Shown here: piece after piece, positions 48,574 to 59,300 of the stretch
Layout of the letters: the number at the start of each line of letters is the position of its first letter
Numbering within the stretch: position 1 is the first letter of the stretch
Assembly (NCBI RefSeq): GCF_020165195.1
Contig: NZ_JAIUHR010000021.1
Span: 1-64,000 of the forward strand
From: Mesorhizobium sp. CA14
GTDB lineage: Bacteria > Pseudomonadota > Alphaproteobacteria > Rhizobiales > Rhizobiaceae
Length of the DNA: 64,000 nucleotides
Reading direction: 5' to 3'
Notes under the pieces: generated by a model
Seen by the model: the letters and a program-made list of their open reading frames with translations, nothing else
Told to the model about the DNA's origin: nothing
Database searches by the model: none
Translations under genes and position numbers: made by a program

Positions 48574-51288
48574 TTGGCCACGAAATCATCCAAGCGCACC
48601 GCCAAGGCTTCAGACCAGTCCGGGCTGGTCACACTGTCGAAGTTAGCCATCGCCTCCTACGAGAACCTGGAGAACGAGCTTCGCGCCACGAACGCGACGC
48701 TCGAAGCACAGTCACGACGCTTCGAGACGGTGATCGAAAGCATCTCGCAAGGCATCTGCTTTTTCGACGCCGATGAACGACTAATCCTGTGGAATCGCCG
48801 CTACGCGGAAATCTATCGCATCCCGCCCGAGAAACTGCATACGGGTGTGATGCTCAGCGAAATCGTCGAACTGAGGCTCGCCGCTGAAACGTCGCCGATG
48901 ACCGACGAGGCCTATCTGGCGTTCGCTCGCTCGATCAATGTGAGCGGCGGTTCGAGAACCTGGACCGCCGAACTCAAGGACGGCCGCACGATACAGGTGT
49001 GCCATCAGCCGATGCCCGACGGCGGCTGGGTGGCGACGCACGAGGACATCACTGAACTCGCCGCCAGCCGACTGATCGCCAACGAACGCGTTTCGCTGCA
49101 GGCGCTGATCGACTGGGTTCCTGACTATCTGTGGGTTAAGGATACCGAAAGCCGCTTCGTCGTGGCTAACCGGGCACTTGCCGCCGACAGCGGCCGGCAA
49201 ACAGGCGAAATGATTGGCCTGACCGATTTCGACCTGCATGCGCCTGAACTCGCCCGGCAGTTTCGCGCCTGCGAGCAGGACCTTTTGCGCAGCGGCGAGC
49301 CGATGGTTGACGAGGAAGAATTTATTGTCGATGCCCTGGGCACCGGCAAGTGGTTGTCGTCCACCAAGGTGCCGTTGCGCAACGCTCAGAACGAGATCTT
49401 CGGCCTAGTCGGCATTGCCCGCGACATCACCCAGCGCAAACAGGCGGATGACCTGCGAAACGGTCAGGCGCAGATCCTGGAAATGATTGCAGCAAGTGCT
49501 CCACTAGAGGATGTGCTCGATCGGCTCATGCGCCTCATAGAGTCCCAGTTGAATGGGATATTCGGCTCCGTGCTTTTGCTCGACAAGGATGGCAGCCACT
49601 TGCGGCATGGCGCGGCACCTAGCTTGGCAAAGGACTACACAAACGCCATCGACGGCGTCCAGATTGGGCCTCAGGTCGGGTCCTGCGGCACCGCCGCCTT
49701 TCGCCGCGAGCCGGTTGTCGTGACCGACGTGATGAGTGATCCGCTCTGGGAGGATTATCGGGGCATTGTGGAGCCGTATGGCTACCGCTCGTGCTGGTCG
49801 ACGCCGATCTTGGCGCATACCGGTGCGGTGCTGGGCGTCTTTGCTATGTATTCGAAGACGGTGCGCGAGCCGGTCGAGGCCGAGATCAGCCTCATCAACT
49901 TCACCACCCGTATCGCCGGCATTGCCATCGAGCGCAAGCTTGCCGAAGACCGCATCCATTTCATGGCCAACCACGACACGCTGACCGGGCTCCCCAATCG
50001 CGCCTTGCTTGCGGACCGGCTTTCGCAGGCGATCCTTTATGCGCAGCGCTATCACCGCTGGGTGAGCGTGGTGTTCATCGATGTCGACAACTTCAAGCTC
50101 GTCAATGACACGCTCGGGCATAATGCCGGAGACGTTCTGCTGAAGACCATTGCCGGCCGGATGGTCGAATGCGTGCGCGCGACCGATACCGTCGTGCGGC
50201 TCGGCGGCGATGAATTCGTCGTCGTGCTTTTTGACCAGCTACCGGACGCCGACCTTGTCGCCGCGACCGTGCAGAAGATCCGTGCGGCGATCGCGGAGCC
50301 GGTTCAATTGGGCGAGCATCGTCTCAGGATGACGGCCAGCATGGGCGTGGCGAACTACCCCGCGGACGGGGCTGATGCCGACGCTCTGCTGGCCAATGCC
50401 GATGTAGCCATGTACCGCGCTAAAGAACTTGGCCGCGACAATTTCCAGATCTACGCGCCCGAATTCAACGCCAGCAGTCACGAAAAACTCCTGCTTCAGG
50501 AGGAACTGCGTAATGCACTGGCGCGCGCCGAATTCACGCTTCTTTACCAGCCGCAGGTCGATCTTCGGTCGGGCCATGTCTTCGCGGTCGAGGCTCTGAT
50601 CCGCTGGCAGCATCCCACGCTGGGCCTGATCTCGCCGATGAAGTTCATCCCGATGGCCGAGGAGACGGGCCTGATCGTCCCGATCGGCGACTGGGTGTTG
50701 CACGAAGCCTGCCGGCAGAACAAGGCCTGGCAGGATAGCGGGCTGCCGCCAATGATGGTTTGCGTCAACGTCTCGGCAAGGCAGTTCAAGGAACCCAACT
50801 TGATCAGCCGGGTCGTCAACGCGCTCAAAGACAGCGGCCTTGAGCCGCGATATCTCGAGCTCGAAGTGACCGAAAGCCTGATCATGCAGAATGTCGAGAT
50901 GGCAGTTGCGACGATGAACGAACTGCAAAACCTCGGCGTGCGGATCTCAATCGACGATTTCGGAACGGGTTATTCGAGCTTAAGCGCTCTCAAGACCTTT
51001 CCGGTGGCAAGGTTGAAAATCGACAAGTCGTTCATCAACGACCTGGCCACCGACAAGGACGACCAGGCCGTCGCCAGCGCCGTGATTTCACTCGGGCAAA
51101 AACTCAATCTGAGGGTGATTGCCGAGGGGGTCGAAACGGACGAGCAGATAGCGTTCCTGCGCAAGAACAACTGCGACGAGATGCAAGGGTATCATTTCAG
51201 CAAGCCGGTCTCCGCTCAGGACATCATGACATTGCTCAGTAGGAACCGAGGCGATCCCACTTCACCGGAACTGGATAGCCACTGCTAG
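48574..51288 (+). CDS. PAS-PAS-GAF-GGDEF-EAL cyclic-di-GMP turnover protein
   Basis: 904 residues from TTG 48574, chosen because GGAGGA lies at 48561-48566; TTG 48505 is an upstream alternative. Residues ~40-160 and ~175-300 are PAS domains, ~315-465 a GAF domain, ~470-630 GGDEF and ~645-895 EAL. The GGDEF motif is intact (RLGGDEFVVVL) and the inhibitory I-site RATD is five residues upstream. The EAL motif (EALIRW), VNVSARQ, LEVTES, DDFGTGYSS, KIDKSF and AEGVET are all present. So both synthesis and breakdown of cyclic-di-GMP are possible, with the sensors choosing. No membrane helix. It probably controls adhesion or motility; the large adhesin gene lies 2 kb away. Confidence 0.95.
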   Translation: MATKSSKRTAKASDQSGLVTLSKLAIASYENLENELRATNATLEAQSRRFETVIESISQGICFFDADERLILWNRRYAEIYRIPPEKLHTGVMLSEIVELRLAAETSPMTDEAYLAFARSINVSGGSRTWTAELKDGRTIQVCHQPMPDGGWVATHEDITELAASRLIANERVSLQALIDWVPDYLWVKDTESRFVVANRALAADSGRQTGEMIGLTDFDLHAPELARQFRACEQDLLRSGEPMVDEEEFIVDALGTGKWLSSTKVPLRNAQNEIFGLVGIARDITQRKQADDLRNGQAQILEMIAASAPLEDVLDRLMRLIESQLNGIFGSVLLLDKDGSHLRHGAAPSLAKDYTNAIDGVQIGPQVGSCGTAAFRREPVVVTDVMSDPLWEDYRGIVEPYGYRSCWSTPILAHTGAVLGVFAMYSKTVREPVEAEISLINFTTRIAGIAIERKLAEDRIHFMANHDTLTGLPNRALLADRLSQAILYAQRYHRWVSVVFIDVDNFKLVNDTLGHNAGDVLLKTIAGRMVECVRATDTVVRLGGDEFVVVLFDQLPDADLVAATVQKIRAAIAEPVQLGEHRLRMTASMGVANYPADGADADALLANADVAMYRAKELGRDNFQIYAPEFNASSHEKLLLQEELRNALARAEFTLLYQPQVDLRSGHVFAVEALIRWQHPTLGLISPMKFIPMAEETGLIVPIGDWVLHEACRQNKAWQDSGLPPMMVCVNVSARQFKEPNLISRVVNALKDSGLEPRYLELEVTESLIMQNVEMAVATMNELQNLGVRISIDDFGTGYSSLSALKTFPVARLKIDKSFINDLATDKDDQAVASAVISLGQKLNLRVIAEGVETDEQIAFLRKNNCDEMQGYHFSKPVSAQDIMTLLSRNRGDPTSPELDSHC

Positions 51289-51554
51289 AAGCGTATGCTG
51301 CGGCGTGTTGGTTTGCGGCATAGGTCGTCGCGGTCTTTGGCCTATGGACCGCGGAGCCTCCATGGAAAGATGTCCGCAGCCAGCGATTCTGAGGAAACAC
51401 GCCGGAAGTTGCGCGGAGGAGTGAGGTAGGGTGCGTCCGCCGGTTTCAAGGACGTCGTCGTGCGCCTGAAACAGAAAGCGAAGTGAATCCCCATCCGCAC
51501 TGGTCAGCGTTGGGACATCCAGCCAGCCTCAACGCCTGGTTCGGCGCCTACCAA

Positions 51555-51860
51555 CTACTGGGCGCCGGGCGTCCATTCGGGCAGCGGCGCCAGGCTGCGG
51601 TTGAACTGCTTCCACCACATGGTCTCATCAATCTGGCAGCAGGCGCGAAGCATGGCGTGCGCCTTCTCGAAAGCCTGGGTAGCGAGATCGTCGAATGTCA
51701 GCTGCGCGTCGTATGGCACCGACACCACCAGTTCCTGACCGGTCTGTGTGCCGCCTTCATCGACCTGAAGATAAAGCCAGACGACGAAATGTGCGCCTTG
51801 GCCACTCGCGTCCGCATTGCCGATCTTGATGCGGTCGATGCCTGCTGCGGTGACTTTCAT
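51555..51860 (-). CDS. Small hypothetical protein
   Basis: 101 residues from ATG 51860 (MKVTAAGIDR), with six extra residues possible at 51875. It has an even soluble composition, including FVVWLYLQVDEGGTQTG and QLTFDDLATQAFEKAH, which resembles a small globular protein rather than a shadow of another gene. No family is recognisable. It stands alone between the GGDEF-EAL gene and the AraC-like fragment; the flanking ~270 bp (51289-51554) contain no supportable gene. Confidence 0.55.
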   Translation of the reverse strand: MKVTAAGIDRIKIGNADASGQGAHFVVWLYLQVDEGGTQTGQELVVSVPYDAQLTFDDLATQAFEKAHAMLRACCQIDETMWWKQFNRSLAPLPEWTPGAQ

Positions 51861-52055
51861 GCAGCGCCTCTTCATTCGGATTCGCGATGAACCCCCACAA
51901 GTCCGTTGCGATCAGGAAGGTTCCGTAACCATTGTCGTTATGGTGAAGAGCTGGTTAGGCCCCTTCGACCTTTCTTATGGACTTCACATGGATTGGTGAA
52001 AATCAGGGATTGGTGAAAAATCAGACCAACTGATTGCATCTGGGACATCCTTTGA

Positions 52056-52622
52056 TTGCATTGGTCTGGCCGGCATCCAAACACGGGGCGGACGGCGTCT
52101 GGTGATTTTCGGCAGATCGAAATCCACCTCGGATCACGATTTTCTTGTCGAAGGAACCAATTGCACCCGCTGTGGTTGCTCAATCGCGGGTTGGGCATTG
52201 GAGGCGACTTGCGGCGCGACGACGACCTTCAGGAAACCCGGTCCGGGTTCCAGGCTGCCTGGCAGAACGTTCAAGGTGGGCTCTCAGCTCGCTGCGTGCG
52301 AAACCTGCGGTCCTTCTTGACGGAGAACTTTTCCCGCAAGCTCTCGGTAGCCGAGATGGCGGCGGTGTGCGGGCTCTCAACCTCTCACTTTGCACGCGCC
52401 TTCTCCAGAACGTTCGGGAAGTCACCCCATCAATACGTCCTCGACCTGAGGCTGGATCATGCCGAGAAACTGCTGAGCGACGGACGGCTGTCGATCGCCG
52501 ATGTCGCACATCAGTGCGGCTTTGCCAGCCAAAGCCACCTCACCACGATGATGAAGAAGCATCGGGAAATGACCCCGATGCAGGCGCAAGCGGGAGCGTC
52601 TACTTTCAGGTCCCTAGCGTAG
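52056..52622 (+). pseudogene. AraC-family regulator, N-terminally truncated
   Basis: The last ~105 residues are a full AraC-type DNA-binding domain with two helix-turn-helix motifs (LSVAEMAAVCGLSTSHFAR and LSIADVAHQCGFASQSHLT). The first ~85 residues read as low-complexity and have no ligand-binding domain, although relatives usually have one (about 250-300 residues in total). No good ribosome-binding site precedes the possible start at TTG 52056. The gene is probably a remnant, or a short regulator starting later. Nearby targets cannot be inferred. Confidence 0.6.
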
Positions 52623-53327
52623 AGCGGACCTAGGCATATCGCCGGCTAAGTTACTGCTGACTTATTAAAGCGATATCTAAAATAACAAGGCGTTAACCGC
52701 TGCCAAGTCTTGTCGACTTTTTCGAATAACACAGCAGATTCTTGAAATACTTAAGTCTTCGAATCATGTCTGGTTGAGATCATTTGAAACCATGCCGGGT
52801 TTCATACGGCTGATGCATGGGCAGGCGACCATCGCCAAGTGCTTGCGTGTGCCGGCGGGTGCCGAGGAGGACGGGGACATGCCGAGCTTTGCCCGAAATT
52901 GCGGGTTGCAGCACGCGTCTGTCACCGTAGATTTCCAAGGAGCTGCAGACATATTCGATGCACGGGCGCCGTCCGTTCGGGCGGCTGCTTGCGATCTCAA
53001 TCATTGACGCGATGCTGCGGTGTTCCGCAAATCTCTGGATTAGCAAGGTTGTCCCAAGGGCGCCGGGTTTCCGGCAGATGCCTTCGGGGGCAGCGGGGCT
53101 CACCCGACGCCAAAACCGAGCAATTTTCTCAGGCGCCGGTTACTTGGAGCAACATCGCGCGTTGCGCTTTTCAGGGCAGGCTTTGCCGGATGGCGATTTC
53201 CGCCTGATGCCCGCGGTTGCACCCGCGGCAGCCGGCTTCGATCCGAATTTCCAATTGCAATCGCATGCGTGCGCCAGATCGCGACCGGTGGTCGCGAGAC
53301 TCGCCAGGGTTGGCGCCGGGGGGAAGA
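52623..53327. other. AT-rich intergenic region before the adhesin gene
   Basis: About 700 bp. The first 150 bp (52640-52790) are markedly AT-rich (ATATCTAAAATAACAAGG, TTCGAATAAC), unlike the GC-rich surroundings. Short open frames at 52774 (+) and 52780-53103 (-) lack family features. The segment probably carries regulatory DNA for the adhesin, or is a remnant of inserted DNA. Confidence 0.5.
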
Positions 53328-56300
53328 ATGAGCCGAGTCCAGGACCGTTCAGCTGAGACCCTGGAGCGCGGGAAGCGCTCGTCCGCAAACGGGTCCCTCG
53401 CCAACATGTCCGGCTCGCACCTGCTGCGCGGCGGCCGCATGACCAAGTGGAAGGGGCAAGCGGCGAGCTATGCGCCGAATCTTGCCCACTCGGTCGCTTC
53501 TGCCCCTCGTCCGCACAGCGCCGCCGTCCTACTCGCGCTCCTCGTGGGCCTTGCGGCCAACCCGACGGCCGCCGCGGATCTCTACTGGGATGCCGATGGT
53601 TCGGGGGTCCAGCTCGGCGGCACCGGAACCTGGAACACCGCGGCGCCGGCGCTCTGGAACACAACCGGCAATGCCACGGCCGGCCCCTTCGTGATCTGGA
53701 GCAACGCAACGCCGGACAACGCCCTCTTTGCCGGCACGGCGGGGACGGTCACGCTCGGTGCGCCGATAACGGCTGGCAGCCTTACATTCAACGTCAGCGG
53801 CTATACCATTGCAGGCGGTACGCTGACGCTCGGCGGCGCGACGTCAACAATCACGGCAACGGGCAACGCCACCATAAGCTCCATCATCGCCGGGTCGGCG
53901 GGGCTGAACAAGGCGGGTGGCGGCACTTTGAGCCTGACTGGCGTGAACACGTTCACGGGCGACATCACAGTCAGCGCGGGCGGATTTGCCATCAATGCCG
54001 ATGCAGCGCTCGGCGCGGCCGCCAATGGGATATCTGCGGCAGCGGGCACCTCCCTGACCTTCAATGGCAGTCTCAACGCAAGCCGCGTCGTCACGCTCGG
54101 GGCCGGCGGTCAAGTGACGGTGGCAGGGGCAGGTGCAGCGGCGGCTCGTTATACCGGCAGCGGCGGGATCGTTGCAGCAACGCTGACGAATGCCACCAAT
54201 GACTACACCGGCCCCACGACGCTGAGGAGCAGCAGTAGCGTCTCCTTTTCTTCGATTGGCAATCTTGGCCAAGCGAGCGCATTGGGCGCACCCACGACCG
54301 CAGCGAATGGAACCGTGCTCATCATGACCGGCTCGGGCGGTGACCAGTACGGGGACAGCGCCAGCTATACGGGCGCTGCGGCCAGCACCAACCGCAACTT
54401 CGAGCTGCGGCCCGGTCCGATTAGTGGTGCAACCCTCACCTTCCGCAATTCGGGCACCGGAACGCTGACCATCAACGGCGACATTGCGCTCACCAGCGCC
54501 GGCAGCAACAGCGGCAGTAACGCGGTTAGCTTCTCCGCCGATTCTGCCGATCTCCAACTGCTCGGCGTGATAAGCAGCACCACTGGTCGAGCCGTTAACT
54601 TCGGTGGGACCAGCAGCGCCAGGACCATCACACTAGGTGACGCCAATACTTTCGCGGGCACGGCGGGAATCGGTGCTGCCACGGTCAAGGTCGGCACGCT
54701 GGCAAATGCGGGCGTAAACAGCTCGCTCGGTTCGGGTGCCTCGATAAGCTTGGGCAACGGCAGCGTTCTCAGTTATACCGGCGGTGCAGTTGGGCTCGAC
54801 CGGACATGGTCCGTGTCGGGCACGGGGACGCTCCAGAGCGACGGTACAGGCGCGCTGACCCTCAATGGCGCGACGACGCTCGTCGCCGGCTCCACTTTCA
54901 CGCTGGGGGGCAGCTACACCGGAGCCGACAACACGGTCTCCGGCGTGATCTCCGGCTCAGGCGGTCTCGCCAGCACTGGCAACGCAACCTGGGTGCTCAC
55001 GGGCGCCAACACCCGCACGGGCGCCATCACCGTGAACGGAGGGACGCTGCGCGCGGGCAACGCCTCGGCCTTCGGCACGACGACCGGCATTACGACCAGC
55101 GGCGGCACGCTGGACCTCAATGGGTTCAATATGTCCACCACCTCGCTGGCCGGCACCGGCGGCACGCTGGCGCTGGGCAACGCGAATTTCACCGTTAATC
55201 TGGGTACCGGGGTCAGCAACACCTATGGCGGCAGCATCACCGGCAGCGGCAGCCTGACCAAGCTCGGCGCAGGCACGCTGACGTTGACCGGCGCCAGCAC
55301 CTATACGGGCGCAACGACGATCGGTGGCGGCACCCTGGCGCTCGACTTCTCGCCGGCCGGAGGGCCAACCAGCGGCATTATCTCTGCCTCGTCGCCGCTC
55401 GTCATGAATGGCGGAACGTTAACCGTCAAGGGTGCGGCAGGCGAGACGAATCTGCAGAGCTTCGGCGGCCTCACGATCACCACGGGCAACAACACGGTGA
55501 GCGCCACCTCCGGCGCGGGCGGCAGCACCACCGTCGGTCTTGGCGCCATCACCCGCACCGGCGGCCTCGCCAATTTTGTTCTGCCCACCGCAGGCGCCGT
55601 CACCACGACCGGACCCGACCGGGCGCTCGGCGGCTGGGCAACGGTCAACGGCTCGGACTATGCCAAGGTGGTGGGGGGCAACATCGTTGCCTTCACCGCG
55701 GCCGACTACGTCAACCAGGACAATGCCAGCCTATGGCAGACCAACCAGATCCTGAGCGACGCCGGCGGAGCGGCGAACACGCCCTTCTTCAACACGGTCG
55801 GCGCCAGCATCCAGATCGGCGGGCTGCAATATACCGCGGCCGCAAACTCGACGGTGACCGTGGCGAGCGGCCAGACCCTCGGCATCGATGGCACCATCAT
55901 CGTCGCGCCTTCTGTGGGCGCGGCAAACCAGACGATCACCGGCGGTTCGATGACGGGCACGCTGGGCGGCGGCGTGCTGGGCGTCCAGCAGAACGGCACC
56001 GGCACGTTCACCATCGCCTCGACCATCGTCGACAACACCGGCACCGTCGGCTTCAGCAAGGCCGGCACTGGCAAGGTGGTGCTCTCCGGCAGCAACACCT
56101 ATACCGGCGCCACCACCGTGAGCCAGGGCACGCTCTCGATCAATTCGGTCGCCAACGGTGGCACCGCCAGCGCCATTGGCGCCGCGTCGACCGATCCATC
56201 GAACCTGGTGATCCAGGGCGCCACGCTGGAATATTCCGGCGGCACTTCCTCCACCGATCGTGGCTTCACCGTCGGACGCGCCGGCGCCATCACCTCGAGC

Positions 56301-59300
56301 ACGATCAACGTCACGAATGCCGCCGCCAACCTGACCTTCTCCGGGCAGGTGGTGAGCTCCGATGGTGCCAATTTCATCAAAGACGGCGCGGGCACGCTGA
56401 CGCTTGCCGGGAGCAACAACAGCTATACCGGCACCACCACCGTCAACGGCGGCATGCTTGCGGTGACCAACCTCGCCAATGGCGGCACCAACAGCTCCAT
56501 CGGCGCATCCAGCAATGCCTCGACCAACCTGGTCCTGCAGAACGGCGGCAAGCTGGGCTATATAGGTGCAACCGCCAGCAGCGACCGCGGATTCACACTC
56601 GGCACGGGCGGCGGCGGCATTGACGTGATCGGCGGCACGACGCTGACGATGAGCGGCACGGCGGCCGGCACGGGCAGCTTGACCAAGAGCGGCGCCGGCA
56701 CGTTGGTGCTGTCGGGCACGAACACCTATACCGGCGGCACCACGGTGAGCACCGGCATCCTGCGCGCCGGGTCCACCAGCGCCTTCGGCACGGGTCCCAT
56801 GACCGTTGCAACCGGCGCGACGCTGGATCTCGCCGGCCGTGCCAATACGGTGGGTGGGCTCAGCGGCGGGGGCAGTGTGGTGCTGGGCACGGCGGCCCTG
56901 ACGACGAACGGCAACGGCAGCTTTACGGGCACGATAGGCGGCACGGGCGGTGTTACCATCGCAGCCGGCACACAGACCTTCAGCGGCTGCGGCAACACCT
57001 ATGCCGGAGTCACCACGCTTACCGGCAACAGCACGTTGAACGTCGGGTGTCTGGCGAATGGTGGGGACAACAGTGACATTGGCACCTCCGGCAATGCCTC
57101 CACCAATCTCGTTTTCAGCAACGGCTTGCTGAACTATACCGGCGCGACGGTCGCGACGGATCGCGGCTTCACGCTCCAGGGAGGAACGGGCGCCATCGGC
57201 GTGGCGAACGCGGCCACCACGCTGACCTTCAGCGGGCTGGCCACAGGTCTCGGTACGCTCCGCAAAGACGGTCCCGGTACGCTGATATTGTCCGGCACCA
57301 ACGACTACAGCGGCGGAACGACGATTACCGGCGGCATCTTGAGAGCCGGTTCGACCAGCGCCTTCGGCACGGGCGCCATGACGGTGAACAACGGCGCGAC
57401 GCTCGATCTCGCCGGCAACAACAACACGGTGCTCGGGCTCAACGGCGGCGGCAGCGTGACTCTCGGATCGGGCACGCTGACCCTAAGTGACGGGTTCAAT
57501 CTCACTTTCAGCGGCGCGATGAGCGGCGCCGGCGGGCTCGTGAAGAACGGCACGCGCACGCAGACGCTCTCCGGCTGCAGCAACAGCTACGACGGCAGCA
57601 CAGCGATCAATGGGGGCGTTCTTGCGGTCACCTGCCTGAACAATGGCGGCGTCGCAAGCTCGATAGGCGATTCCAGCGCTGCGGCAACCAACTTGGTGCT
57701 CAATGGCGGCACGCTGCAATATATCGGCGGCGCCGGCAGCACGGACCGCCAGTTCACGCTTGGGGCCAGCGGCGGCACTCTCGATGCCTCCGGCACAGGC
57801 GCGATCAATTTCACCAGCACGACGCCGGTCACATTGTCGGGAACGGGCAACCGCACGCTCACGCTCGCCGGCAGCAACACGGCCAACAACTCGCTTTCTG
57901 CCCGCATCGACGATCCATCCGGGGGCGTCACGTCGCTGACGAAGTCCGGTGCCGGCACGTGGGTCTTGAACAACACGACCAGCACCTATACCGGCGTCAC
58001 GACGATCAGCGGCGGCGTGCTTGCGGTCAGCAAGCTGGCCGACGGCGGCCAGGCGAGCTCGATCGGAAAGTCTACCAATGCCGCGACGAATCTGGTGATC
58101 GGCAGCGGCTCGACGCTGCGCTATACGGGTGCGGGCGACCAGACGGATCGCCTGTTCACATTGCAGACCGGCATCAGCTTCATCGAATCGTCGGGCACCG
58201 GCGCGATCGTCTTCAAAAACACCGGTTCGGCCGCCTATACCGGCAGCGGCAACCGCACGCTGGCGCTGGGCGGCACCAATACCGGGCTCAACACGATGGG
58301 CGGCACCATCATCGATGGTCCCGGCGGCACGACCACGCTCGCCAAGAACGACAGCGGCACCTGGGTGCTGACCGGCAACAACACCTTCACCGGCAACACG
58401 GTCGTCAATGACGGTAACCTGATCATCGGCAATGGCGGCACCACCGGCAATGCCGGCGCCGGCAACGTCATCGTCGCCAATGCGAGCTCGACGCTGTCCT
58501 TCAACCGCTCCGACAGCTTCAGCTTCACGGGCACGCTGAGCGGTGCCGGCAACATCGCCCAAATCGGCACCGGCACGACAATCCTCACTTCGGCAACAAA
58601 CGCGATCGGCGGCAGCACACGCATCGACGCCGGCACATTGCAGGTGAACGGCAGCCTGACGAGCAGCGGGGGGATTACGATCAACGCTGGCACGCTGCAG
58701 AGCAACGGAGGGGGCGCCTCCATAACCACACCGACGATCACGATGAACTCCGGCTCGAAGCTCAACGTCGGCGGCGGCACGGTCCAGGCAGCCGGTGGCA
58801 CGCAGACGCTGTTCACGGGCGGGACCGGCGGCGCCACGATCAACTTCACTGGCGGCACGTTGCTCGGCAACGGCACGCTGGGCGGAGGCGGCAACATTGT
58901 CAATCTCGCCGCCGGTTCGCTCAATACCGGCGCAGCCGCATTGAATCTCGGCAGCGGCAACGACACTTTCCTGTTGAGCGGTCTTGCGACGATCGCCGGC
59001 GTCGGGGTGGACGGCGGCGGCGGCTCCGACACGCTGCAGGTGACCACCACCTTCAGCCGTACGCTCAATGGCGCTCAGATTACCGGTTTCGAAAGCTTGA
59101 ACAAGCAAGGCGCCGCCACCCTCACGCTGACGGGCGATCACAGCTACACGTCCGGCACGACGATCTCGGCCGGCACGCTGCAGATCGGCAATGGCGCCGT
59201 GGCCGGCGCGCTGGCGACGCCGAGCGTGACCAACAATGGCACGCTCGCCTTCAACCTGAACAACACCTACGCCTTCGACGGAGCCATCTCCGGCACCGGT

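Noticed and set aside
57483..59141. Long minus-strand open frame of 552 residues
   Set aside because: Antisense to the in-frame adhesin; its composition is Arg/Ala-rich as expected from the reverse of GC-rich repetitive codons, with no family motifs.
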